This document shows, one piece after another, positions 11,201 through 16,705 of a stretch of DNA of 64,000 nucleotides; positions within the stretch are counted from its first letter, which is position 1, and every line of letters starts with the position of its first letter. The DNA comes from Oscillospiraceae bacterium. Lineage in GTDB: Bacteria; Bacillota; Clostridia; Oscillospirales; Oscillospiraceae. Where the stretch lies: contig JAFPWF010000006.1 of NCBI GenBank assembly GCA_017395085.1, positions 1 through 64,000 on the forward strand, read 5' to 3'. Made by a program: the position numbers and the translations under genes. Under the pieces are notes generated by a model, which saw only the letters and a program-made list of their open reading frames with translations, was not told the DNA's origin and searched no databases.

Positions 11201-13061
11201 AGTCCCTGTCCTCAATCGTTACCGTGAGGGTTTCCGGATAATAGAGTGGTGCACCGGCGACTTCATCCCTGTCGGTTTTGGTGGAAGCCGGCGCCTGCAG
11301 GGTGTAGGGCAGGGCAGCTCTGTCAACTTCGATGATCTGGGTCTCGAAGTCTACTCTCTCGCCCCTGTCGTTCAGGTAATAATAGGTCGCTGTGACCGTA
11401 TACACCTCAAACGCGCGGAACACCGCCACCACGCGCATGCTCTCCGTCACCTGGGTGCCGACGTTCACTTCGGTGTCCGTGCCTTCGATCACCCATTTGT
11501 CAAAGACCTTGTCGGCGACAAAGGGCGTCTGCGGGAGCGTCGCAATCGTTGCGTTGCCGGCGTCAAAGTACTGAACCAGCGCCTCATCCTGAAGCATGCC
11601 GCTGTCTTCCGCGCGGATGACAAAGGTGACGACGATCTGGTCTTCAAAGGTCGCGTGAAGCGTCAGGTTCGACACCACCGGTTCTCCACCGGTGTAGATC
11701 CTGTTTTCCGCCGTCCAGCCGGTAAAGGTCCTGCCTGCCAGGGCAGGAGCCGCGGGCAGGGTCAGGGTGTCTCCGCTGTAGTAGGTGGTCTCTTCATAGG
11801 GCTCGCCCTCCACCAGGAAGCTTACGCGGAAGATCTGCTGGTCATAAACCGCCCAGACCGCCGTATCTTCACTCATGGGAACGAGATTGCTGAATACGCC
11901 GCCGCTGTACTCCCAGTGTCCGGCGAAGCCGGGACGGACGGGAACCTTGGGGATGTCGTTCAGGCAGTAGCTTGTGTCCACATCCACCGTGCGGCTGGCA
12001 ACCGTTTCGGCGCTGTCAAGGTCCGCGCCGGAATAGAAGGTTACCGTACGGGTAATCTTGTCATAGTCGGGAACAACGGTCACATCGCTGCCGGGCGTAT
12101 AGCCGGCTCCGATCCGGGCCACAGGCGTCCAGACCGTACCCTGGCCGCCCTCTGCGGACTGGCCGACTGCCCAGTATGCAATGTAATCTTCCTTGGCAAT
12201 CGTCTCCGGGAGCGAGCCGAGGCTCTCCCCCTTTTTCACTTCGGCGGTGTCCACCACCTGGTTATCGGTATCAAGGAAGGTCACATGCCAGACTTCGACT
12301 TCCGGCTCGGCGTCGGCCGCTTCCCCGTCTTCTCCGTCCGCATCCGCGGCGGAGCTTTCCTCAGTCTCTTCCGCGTCTTCTGCGCCCTCTGCGCCCTCTG
12401 CGCCCTCTTCGTCCGCGTTCTCAGTGTTCACGTCCGAATCCTGCTCAGCCAGAGCAGCGTCTTCATTCGGGCTGCCCTCGACTGCAATGTTCAGGCTGTT
12501 CTCATCCCCGGCGTTGACGTTGTCCACGGGCTCCCCAACAGGCTCAGCTGCAGTCTCCTGCATCTCATCGGCTGCCTCTGTCACCGGCTCCGGAACTTCA
12601 ACAGGATCAGGTTCTTCAACGGGTTCCGGTTCTTCAACGGGTTCCGGTTCTTCAACAGATTCCGGTTCTTCAACAGATTCCGGTTCTTCAACAGATTCCG
12701 ATTCTTCAACAGATTCCGATTCTTCAACAGATTCCGGTTCTTCAACAGATTCCGGTTCTTCAACAGATTCCGGTTCTTCAACAGGTTCCGGTTCTTCAAC
12801 AGGTTCCGGTTCTTCAACAGGTTCCGGTTCTTCAACAGGTTCCGGTTCTGACGGAAGGGTCATCTCGACCGTTTCAAAACTCAGGTTTTCCTCTTCGGCA
12901 ACCTGCTCGGATTCCACGATGCTTTCGTATTCCTCTTCATCAATGGCCGTGGCATGCAGCACACGGTCGGAAGATCTGGTCAACGCGAAAGACATCACAA
13001 TCGTGAGTGCCAGGAACAACGCTGTCACCCGTTTTACGATTTTTCTGGCTTTGTTAGTCAT
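2238..13061 (-). CDS. Giant repeat surface protein (InlB/MucBP/MBG repeats), membrane-anchored
   Basis: This 3607-residue protein is almost certainly displayed on the cell surface, probably as an adhesin; that role is inferred from its repeats. It has an N-terminal signal segment (about 10-37). Next comes a low-complexity stalk of 14 VEEPEP-like hexapeptides (about 73-156), then an acidic region. InlB/Listeria-Bacteroides beta-grasp repeats follow from about 245 to 1180, with motifs such as GYVFDGWYT and DTVLYAHW. A MucBP-like unit (YTVHYVDENGTEL) lies near 1186. Many MBG-type units follow (KVYGDEDPAF, GTLTVT), and then five long repeats of about 175 residues (about 2454-3328), each starting near 'LTSA..A.EY.G'. 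The C-terminus has a Pro/Asp/Glu-rich linker and three hydrophobic helices (about 3490-3600), with no LPXTG motif. The start overlaps the stop of the 60-residue gene upstream, so translation is probably coupled. Confidence 0.9.
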   Translation of the reverse strand: MTNKARKIVKRVTALFLALTIVMSFALTRSSDRVLHATAIDEEEYESIVESEQVAEEENLSFETVEMTLPSEPEPVEEPEPVEEPEPVEEPEPVEEPESVEEPESVEEPESVEESESVEESESVEEPESVEEPESVEEPEPVEEPEPVEEPDPVEVPEPVTEAADEMQETAAEPVGEPVDNVNAGDENSLNIAVEGSPNEDAALAEQDSDVNTENADEEGAEGAEGAEDAEETEESSAADADGEDGEAADAEPEVEVWHVTFLDTDNQVVDTAEVKKGESLGSLPETIAKEDYIAYWAVGQSAEGGQGTVWTPVARIGAGYTPGSDVTVVPDYDKITRTVTFYSGADLDSAETVASRTVDVDTSYCLNDIPKVPVRPGFAGHWEYSGGVFSNLVPMSEDTAVWAVYDQQIFRVSFLVEGEPYEETTYYSGDTLTLPAAPALAGRTFTGWTAENRIYTGGEPVVSNLTLHATFEDQIVVTFVIRAEDSGMLQDEALVQYFDAGNATIATLPQTPFVADKVFDKWVIEGTDTEVNVGTQVTESMRVVAVFRAFEVYTVTATYYYLNDRGERVDFETQIIEVDRAALPYTLQAPASTKTDRDEVAGAPLYYPETLTVTIEDRDFEDGAYSTEIQYLPGSANYFFVYLLKDLKGNGYSEIEEAREEVTGVLGSYVTPTIKEFDFAVLDSVESAAITEASGQTLAVKYDRKHYTLSYESNGGSFVKGVTAAYETDIAVSTVKPTREGYTFKGWYLDEELTQPAGKTVKLNADTVLYAKWEGQKVNYTIVYLFEKYNEAGTSSSFVYDNSATGTALVGSEVKANDSGIPSKARSGWEKDADQNSKSVVTIKADGSSVLKVYYKLKEYTFSFNAGTYSSRNVTATLNDRGVSGSGTLGYGMTVKLGQDISSAWPTDVSGTYTSGGWSSKTYSVYFNGWKPDGISTRYVTKRTSVTPDMLPKSGSSINYTAQWAGSADTYTANYWLQNADDDGYTKSPVYSQTYTSSSGNLSAKEISGYTYHHGNSGASNTTTYDFYYNRDTFKIDYFDGDQLLKTVSDIKFDADISGDYQLAPSDPEREGVYTWGGWYADAGLTTPYAFDKMPASNLALYAKWIPPQFTVSFDLNGAEGSIADQVQELGSKVDRPANPARTGYVFDGWYTAAEGGELFDWQTQIAADTVLYAHWNHNLICYTVHYVDENGTELVPDRVVTNPNNQVGDVITEQAVTVAGHRPDAGSKDLKLELDGNEITFVYSGKVEKTSYTVRYLLEGTDFAVAPEKTVEDVDGNTLSVLEKAAAVNYAAVVAEYPEYDGLELHPDAAQKELILTAKAKKNVLVFTYSSAKSVTITVNYADMEGTPIPGMAADTRTLKMGNSFTLNRTPIIGWELASAVEGTDLSGTPAGTDYTMTASAVKDGSKVFTLFYQKKLTVTAVSASKQYDGEALTLPDGMNEQVALEGLLDGDSLSAVSLRFAQQDGAENEPENGRRNAGLCVVTPYDAVISGAHSAENYYRIRYLSGTLEVTKISVTVRVEPDRWTNALYTGKPYETGFTNPSKGIEDYVRISHAGYSAKYLDAIWASVAADPALSHTGSEGLGYVAIAESDVGDYSYSLSLTEANLPKDDNYSVALYVRPGRLQILPSALSVTTGSGTKVYDGSALTNPEASVDGLLDGESVTITATGSQTAPGSCRNSYSITWDHAKEANYIIKNESLGTLTVTSSSVSIAVNNAELAYTGSSQPGYTADGTFAGSGETVSTDALVVNGLPAGHTLKVSGYTPASGTDVGTYANGSFAGAEIRITDSEGGDVTDCFAVEAVPGTLTVTPAAVTVTARDQSKVYAESDPVLTADVAGLQGKDDAASIAYSVTRDAGENVGSYAIVPSGETEQGNYLVEYVPGTLSIVKATMPLEAEGGSRVYDGTPFAGGAKEGTYPAGIDTVVEYSTDGGNTWSTGAPAITDAGEMPYLVRISNPNYETAEVEAVLTVTRKEAVVTAENNGKTYGQPDPELSAQVNGVLQRDLDNGFAVEYTLSRKAGEKVGSYAITASGEAEQGNYLLKYEPGTFTITASGSLAISVTGYTGSYDGKEHGVVANPSDAEGTTLSYSVDGGQTWSGTAPALTDVGEAAVTVKAENPNYSTATAEAVLHIDPLPVTVKANDAAKVYGDEDPAFTAAVSGVLEGEDASKISYSISRADGEDAGTYPITPAGEANQGNYTVAYEPGTLTVTPAVFHVGAYSSSKTYDAQPLTGGPSGEVPAGTKVSYSVDGGETWTDTAPALTDAGSLPYLVRFENPNYTIPVVPGTLTITRAEVTVTADSKVKTYGSEDPELTAQISGAVAEGEKDSITYGLSRESGENVGTYAIRAEGDAVQGNYSVTYQDAELTITAADTLSVTAAGFDGEYDGEAHSITAEASVTEGTFLSYSTDGGSTWTEEAPALTDAGEQAVLVRAENSNYTTVETEAVLKVIPRSISFTAASATREYDGNPLSDSGFSQKGSFVSGQGADVTVSGSQLLPGTSPNVVQYSLFSNTAAGNYNITLVPGVLAVTNRAAKFELTLRPNGGSVTYDGSTRSVEGFESLSFSLGGAEFTVEGVLASASGVHAANYPVTVSGTPRVRDAAGNDVTAQFVVNITDAVLTVNPRILILTSASATAEYSGNALTAETVTASGDGFAEGEGAAYTFTGTRTLVGSSENSFTYAMDPGTDAADYAVSTVFGTLTVTNRNAPYAIEVVANSGSFDYDGRAHEVTGLEHTVFRIEDRTYRISGLEASASAVHAGSYDVNITGTPVVTDENGNDVSDQFSVTTVPGKLVVNPRALTILSDSDSKVYDAIPLTAHRVTVSEPGFAPGDSVSYSFTGSRTVVGYEQNSFTYTFNEGTLASDYELTVNFGTLSVISRPENARFEVTVSADTGSALYDGQPHTLDALHLGDETASGGEALAFTLNGETFALRGLRAARTETDSGSYEVNVTGTPFVTDRAGNDVTDQFVIFPVSGKLSIAPRTVVLTSGDAEHAYNGRELRNAAVTVSCDGFAEGEGASYSVTGARTLVGESRNEFSYSLNPGTNASNYRISTVFGVLRVLNRDARYEVTLRANSAEVLYNGEAQQVTGFESTTFTQNGVTYTVNGLTAYGSGTDAGDYPVRVRGNAIVLDAGGNDVTAQFTVRTEPGTLTVRPRSVTLTSATVSREYNGRPFADPEIVISGDGFVGDDGVEIYGSVSRLLVGSSENSFLWEFKSNTNPANYVVTTVFGRLSVTNRDALYDITLRANSDSFFYDGEDHSVSGFEATEFDVDGNHYRVLGLTAEASGNEAGVYTTAVTGEAQVLDADGNDVTEQFAVAVENGTLTIHDTYLLTVRFADARYRGAALPDPERDLAPAYSNRYAPGEEYGPIQAPPVGGYTPEYREVRSDDAGMPEHDVTVIVYYTRNEVPVPGGTTDPGEPPENPDDPNRPNPDEEPDEEPDEPNQPNPDEEPEEPRPPIGKVVASDADLVELEAIVDPSVPLARAGAGYWALVNLILVLLTLLLTILLAIVKFVGRDEAEEEEQKDQKDEDYRIVSGWMLLLSAVITVLSAVAFYLTEDLTNSMTLVDRWTVLMLIILVVQGLVYLRATRRRDDSEKDKNSRLEPGC
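12594..12845 (-). repeat. 18-bp tandem repeat, 14 units, inside the giant gene
   Basis: On the plus strand the unit reads GGTTCTTCAACAGRTTCC, repeated without gaps with a few substitutions. On the coding strand it encodes VEEPEP, VEEPES or VEESES. Because each unit is six codons, gain or loss of units keeps the reading frame and would only change stalk length. Confidence 0.9.
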
Positions 13062-13236
13062 TCTCTGCGGCCTCCTTCTTCCCTTCCTGAAAAAGACGGA
13101 TTTCTTCTCTCAATCGGGCTTCCTCTTTCCTGCAGTCGGACCGTCTGCGCAGGAACGAGAAGCCGAGTCCCAGCATCGCCAGCACCGGGATTACGTCCAG
13201 CAGTATGGACAGCATGCCTGATCCCGCTCCCGTCAT
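13054..13236 (-). CDS. Small single-pass membrane protein (60 aa)
   Basis: One hydrophobic helix (about residues 8-29, containing LLDVIPVLAMLGLGFSFL) is followed by a strongly charged tail (RRRSDCRKEEARLREEIRLF). I do not recognise the family. The ATG at 13236 overlaps the stop of the 58-residue gene upstream by ATGA, and its own stop overlaps the start of the giant gene by eight bases. This tight packing argues that it is real and made together with the adhesin. A role in membrane insertion or surface display is only an inference from position. Confidence 0.7.
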   Translation of the reverse strand: MTGAGSGMLSILLDVIPVLAMLGLGFSFLRRRSDCRKEEARLREEIRLFQEGKKEAAEND

Positions 13237-13409
13237 GGCTGTTCTCCTTCCGCGAGTTCCACTGTTTCTCCCTGTTCCGGACTGTAGCGCTGCATCAGCA
13301 TCGCTTTCCGCTTCCTGCGGGTACCAGTCTCCCAGATCCGGTATCCCAGATACAGGGCTGCCGCTGCGATTCCCAGCAGCATCGCGACCATGTCTTCACT
13401 CATGTTCAT
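13233..13409 (-). CDS. Small single-pass membrane protein (58 aa)
   Basis: The ATG at 13409 opens a 58-codon frame. It starts with a short acidic N-terminus (MNMSEDM), has one hydrophobic helix (MLLGIAAAALYLGYRIWE), a basic stretch (RRKRKAMLMQR) and an acidic end (GETVELAEGEQP). The start overlaps the stop of the upstream 133-residue gene as ATGA, and the stop overlaps the next start as ATGA. Such back-to-back overlaps are hard to explain unless the frame is translated. No family is recognised. Confidence 0.65.
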   Translation of the reverse strand: MNMSEDMVAMLLGIAAAALYLGYRIWETGTRRKRKAMLMQRYSPEQGETVELAEGEQP

Positions 13410-13807
13410 TCGCCCCGCTCCGCATGATGGCGCACGTGCCAGCCGTTCTCCGCCTCGGCCGCCTGCCAGCGCAGCGCGTTGAGGCGCTTCTCATAGGCGA
13501 TAAAGTAAAGCACATACACCACCACCAGCAGCAGCAACAGACCCATCAGCAGGACATGGCGGGTTCCGTCCGTGATGTCTGAAGCGATTTCCGTGAAAGA
13601 GGCCAGCGGAACGTCATCATCCTCGATTTCTTCCGCAGGGATTTCTTCCACTACCGTCACTACCAGTTTCCTGCCGTCTTCCATGTCCGCATAGGCCCTT
13701 GGCGTAGTCAGCAGCGTAAAAAGGACAATTGCCAGCAGCAGGCAGGCTGTTACTGTGGCGAAAAACGCTCTCCGGGAATTGATTCCTGAATATCGTTTCT
13801 TCTGCAT
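13406..13807 (-). CDS. Small two-helix membrane protein (133 aa)
   Basis: The N-terminus (MQKKRYSGINSRRAFF) is basic and is followed by a hydrophobic segment at about 14-35, which could be a signal peptide with an AYA-D cleavage site or a membrane anchor. An acidic outer stretch (VVEEIPAEEIEDDD) and a second hydrophobic helix (VLLMGLLLLLVVVYVLYFIA) follow, then a cytoplasmic tail. The ribosome binding site is GGAGGAAG, seven bases before the ATG. It is the first of four genes joined by overlapping stop/start codons that end with the giant surface protein. Its function is unknown. Confidence 0.75.
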   Translation of the reverse strand: MQKKRYSGINSRRAFFATVTACLLLAIVLFTLLTTPRAYADMEDGRKLVVTVVEEIPAEEIEDDDVPLASFTEIASDITDGTRHVLLMGLLLLLVVVYVLYFIAYEKRLNALRWQAAEAENGWHVRHHAERGE

Positions 13808-13878
13808 GATGGTTCTTCCTCCGGCATCTATGTGCTCCCGGAACCGTTTTCCTTCGGTACCGGTTTCTCAGTTTCAGT

Positions 13879-15093
13879 TTATTCCAGGGTCAGTGCAAGG
13901 TGAAGGGTATTGCCGATATAATCGGGGATATAAACATCCCATCTTTCATGGGGATAGTCAAACAGGATCTCTCCCTGCTCGCTGTCGCACGCATTGGGGC
14001 GGATCACTCTTCCCCCGGCCGCGGTTGCGTATACTTCCGAATAGTTCACGCCGATGCCGGCGTCCCGCACCTTCAGCCTGACAAGCTCTTCGTCAGCGTC
14101 ATACTGCAGGAGGACGGGGCTCGCGGCATCTACGTCGGATATCTTGCAGCTGATCTTCTCGCTCTGCCGGTTTGCCAGCTCCACCGTGACGCTGAGGTCG
14201 CCGTTTCGGGTCGGCTCCAGGGAAAAGCGCTTCGCGCTCTCTTCATAGACCGGGAGGCTGCGGTTGCGAATGCTTGCCGTCACCCGGTGGACTGGAAGCA
14301 GCGTACGCACCTGGAGCGAGTACACCGGTAGCCCGCGAAGCCCTGTCCCCTCCGGGCTGAGTTTCAGCTCCGGCAGCAGGAAAAGCCCCGGCAGCAGGAA
14401 GAAGATCAGAAACATTGCCGCAAGGATGCCCCGCTGAAGGGAAAAGCGCTCCTTCCGGTACACCGCGTAGGACGAAAGGGCTTCCAGCGGGACGGAATTG
14501 TCGTCCAGACCGCAGGTTTTGAACACCTGCTCCAGCGCGGAAGCCATCTGCACGGCATCCAGGGTCTGCCACTGGCCGCTTCGTTTTTCACTGTCGCAGC
14601 GTTTGACCGGTGCACCGGCACCTGCGGGCTGGAAGCGTCTGAGACGCTTTCTGCCCTCGAGCAGCAGGCGGCGTACCAGCCGCGTTCCAAAGTTCATCAG
14701 ATCCCCGACAGCAGCCAGGCTCATTCCCTGACCGAAATGCATCAGCAGAATCTGCGACTCGGCTACCGGAAGCTGCAGCACCTGGGAAAGCGCATAGGTT
14801 CCTTCCGGAGTGCTCACTGAGCCGTCGGTTTCTCCGGCGCAGTGCAGGTAACAGATCCGGCAGGTCCATGGCATGTACAGTTCCGGCTGAAGGAGACCGG
14901 GCAGGCCGCGCCGGATCTGCACCATGCACTCGACAAGGGCATCCTGCGCAGCCCGGCGGTCATGCAGCATGGCCGACACATAGGCAAAGTGCATCTTCCC
15001 CGCTGCCGCAAAAAGCTCGGCGAAAGCATTGCTGCCCCCCTGTTTGGCCCTTACGACCAGGTCGGACAGATATCTTTGATCCAGCCGGTCCAA
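13879..15093 (-). CDS. Sigma-70-like protein fused to a membrane-spanning outer domain
   Basis: Residues 1-70 resemble sigma-70 region 2 of ECF factors (LVVRAKQGGSNAFAELF and DAL.E.M at the equivalent of the -10 binding helix). Residues about 100-155 resemble region 4 (LPVAESQILLMHFGQGMSLA). One strong transmembrane helix (ILAAMFLIFFLLPGLFLLP, about 226-246) follows. The outer part ends in an Ig-like module (VRDAGIGVNYSEVYATAAGG...VYIPDYIGNTL). This suggests a membrane-tethered transcription factor that senses something outside; that is inference. The likely start is TTG at 15093, two bases after the stop of the GGDEF gene, behind AAGGAAGGTGG. No ATG exists before residue 34. It could instead be a degenerate sigma relative that no longer binds RNA polymerase. 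Confidence 0.75.
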   Translation of the reverse strand: MDRLDQRYLSDLVVRAKQGGSNAFAELFAAAGKMHFAYVSAMLHDRRAAQDALVECMVQIRRGLPGLLQPELYMPWTCRICYLHCAGETDGSVSTPEGTYALSQVLQLPVAESQILLMHFGQGMSLAAVGDLMNFGTRLVRRLLLEGRKRLRRFQPAGAGAPVKRCDSEKRSGQWQTLDAVQMASALEQVFKTCGLDDNSVPLEALSSYAVYRKERFSLQRGILAAMFLIFFLLPGLFLLPELKLSPEGTGLRGLPVYSLQVRTLLPVHRVTASIRNRSLPVYEESAKRFSLEPTRNGDLSVTVELANRQSEKISCKISDVDAASPVLLQYDADEELVRLKVRDAGIGVNYSEVYATAAGGRVIRPNACDSEQGEILFDYPHERWDVYIPDYIGNTLHLALTLE

Positions 15094-15095
15094 GC

Positions 15096-15833
15096 TCAGC
15101 CACCTTCCTTCCCGGAAGGTAAGTCGGCCGCGTTCTTATGCTGTCCGGCTGCTTCCCAGGCACGGCGGTCGGACAGCGCCACAAGCTCCGTAACGGTGTT
15201 CGCTTCAGGGTCTTCCTGAAAGGCCACGCCGATCCAGCAGCTCAGCTGCGCATCCGGGTTTCCGTGATTATACGCCTCCAGCCCTTCCGTCAGGCGCTGC
15301 TGAAAGGAACTGAGACGCTGCTGGGTGCAGTCGCGGAAGATCGCGACGAACTTGTTGCCGCCGTTTCGCCCGATGAAGCAGATGCCGTTGGCGGCGTTCA
15401 TCAGGACCTCCGAGAATTCCCGGATGGCGAAATCTCCGGCAGAGTGCCCGTGCTTTGTGTTGATTTCCGAAAGGCCGTACAGCGCCACCGTCACACAGCC
15501 TATATCCGGCGGCAGCGGTTTGTTCTGAAACTGTCCGATGTACTGGTCCACGCTGTAACGGTTCGCAATCCCGGTCAGGGCATCCGAATAAACGGCATTG
15601 TCCAGTTCCATGTTTTCACGCCTCAGTTCGCTGAAGGAGTTGAAGTCGTAAAACAGGAACAGGAAGGAAATGCCCAGCGTCATCCAGAGCAGCACTGCAA
15701 GAATACGCGCCGCTCCGCCTACGGCAATCTCCCTGGAGAGTTCCGTATCGCGAAGCACCGTCACCAGTGCGACAACGGCCAGCACGGCGAGAAGAAGCAG
15801 TTGAATGGTTTTGATGAGATCAAATCGTTTCAT
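15096..15833 (-). CDS. Membrane protein with a degenerate GGDEF domain
   Basis: This 245-residue protein has two N-terminal hydrophobic helices (about 9-30 and 42-62), a short coiled linker, and a GGDEF-family domain starting at DALTGIANRYSVDQYI. The active-site loop reads RNGGNKFVAIF where an active diguanylate cyclase has GG[DE]EF. The metal-binding DxDxFK region is also altered (VALYGLSEINTKHG). It is therefore probably unable to make c-di-GMP, and may bind a nucleotide or act as a scaffold. ATG 15833 is preferred; a GTG two codons upstream is possible. The stop lies two bases before the sigma-like gene, so the two are probably co-translated. Confidence 0.85.
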   Translation of the reverse strand: MKRFDLIKTIQLLLLAVLAVVALVTVLRDTELSREIAVGGAARILAVLLWMTLGISFLFLFYDFNSFSELRRENMELDNAVYSDALTGIANRYSVDQYIGQFQNKPLPPDIGCVTVALYGLSEINTKHGHSAGDFAIREFSEVLMNAANGICFIGRNGGNKFVAIFRDCTQQRLSSFQQRLTEGLEAYNHGNPDAQLSCWIGVAFQEDPEANTVTELVALSDRRAWEAAGQHKNAADLPSGKEGG

Positions 15834-16010
15834 AGTCACTGAATCCCGGTTAAAGAATGATGGCAGGGCACCGGGGCGGATCGCTTCCCGCAGATCACCC
15901 GTGGCGTTTCCCCGAAACTTGTCTTCCGATGAAATAAACGCTGTATCCTCAGGATTCCGGCTGAGACCTTTTGCGGGAACTCCCGGTCCGCCGGATTCCG
16001 TTTGCCCGGA
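15834..16010. other. 177-base leader between sipI and the GGDEF gene
   Basis: No open frame of note is present. On the minus strand the stretch is GC-rich and contains GGCAAACGG and CGCAAAAGG about 20 bases apart plus several short complementary segments, so the transcript may fold. I cannot assign a known riboswitch class (see rejected items). No terminator with a T-run is visible, so read-through from the signal peptidase gene is plausible. Confidence 0.4.
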
Positions 16011-16640
16011 TCACACGGGGCGGTGAATCCCGTCCCGCCCGATGGAAAGCAGGATCTTCCCCTGGATCTGGCGAAGGCGGACTTCGCCGAAGGCCCGGGA
16101 GTCCTTGGAAACGGTCCGGTGATCCCCCAGCACAAACACATTGCCTTCCTGAACGAGATAGGGGTAGATCACGGTGGCGGTCTCTGGAAATGTCTGGTCG
16201 TACTGATTCAGCATTTCCGATTCCCGGCCGTTAACAAGAACCTTGCCGTCAGCAAGTTCCACGACATCGCCCCCGACAGCGGCCACACGCTTGACGTAAT
16301 AGTCGCCCGCGGGGATCCGCATGGAAATGATATCCCCCGGCCTGTACTCCGGGACGATGCGCAGGTACATGACCAAATTTCCGTCCAGAAGTGTCGGCGA
16401 CATCGAATCGCCTCCGACAACGGCAAAGCCGATCACATACCGAAACAGCAGGAACAGGCTCAGCACCAGCAGGATGAAGTGGATGGAGTCGTGCAGCCAC
16501 CCGAGCTTCAGTGCATTGTAGCGCTCCAATATTCTCTTGTTTCCCGCGCCGCCCGTTCTGGAAGATCCGGCGGCGAAGGAGGCAGTCTGGTTATTGATCA
16601 TGGCAGCAGAACCGATTCTTTCCGCAGAATTGGAATCCAT
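16011..16640 (-). CDS. lepB: Signal peptidase I
   Basis: This 209-residue type I signal peptidase cleaves signal peptides from exported proteins at the outer face of the membrane. One membrane helix (IHFILLVLSLFLLFRYVIGF) precedes the catalytic serine motif GGDSMSPTL. The catalytic lysine lies in DYYVKRVAAVGGD, and box E is GDHRTVSKDSRAFGEV. The N-terminal cytoplasmic tail of about 45 residues is Ser/Ala-rich. The start ATG 16640 follows AGGAACGGC. The gene precedes the GGDEF, sigma-like and giant-adhesin genes on the same strand, so a dedicated role in exporting that protein is possible. It could equally be the general housekeeping enzyme. Confidence 0.92.
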   Translation of the reverse strand: MDSNSAERIGSAAMINNQTASFAAGSSRTGGAGNKRILERYNALKLGWLHDSIHFILLVLSLFLLFRYVIGFAVVGGDSMSPTLLDGNLVMYLRIVPEYRPGDIISMRIPAGDYYVKRVAAVGGDVVELADGKVLVNGRESEMLNQYDQTFPETATVIYPYLVQEGNVFVLGDHRTVSKDSRAFGEVRLRQIQGKILLSIGRDGIHRPV

Positions 16641-16675
16641 GCCGTTCCTGTCGGCATATAATATTCCAATTTTGT

Positions 16676-16705
16676 ATTATAATGTTTTTACGCCCGGTTC
16701 TGCAA
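16676..16705 (-). promoter_or_regulatory. Sigma-A promoter of the signal peptidase locus
   Basis: On the minus strand TTGCAG (16705-16700) and TATAAT (16681-16676) are separated by 18 bases, about 35 bases before the lepB start. Confidence 0.7.

Noticed and set aside
12594-12845. Regular repeats that might be a CRISPR array
   Set aside because: The units are 18 bases and directly adjacent, with no spacers, and they code for an in-frame hexapeptide.
15834-16010. Possible c-di-GMP (GEMM) riboswitch before the GGDEF gene, suggested by GGCAAACGG and CGCAAAAGG
   Set aside because: The rest of the conserved GEMM core and the expected second stem could not be aligned by eye. A covariance-model search would decide.
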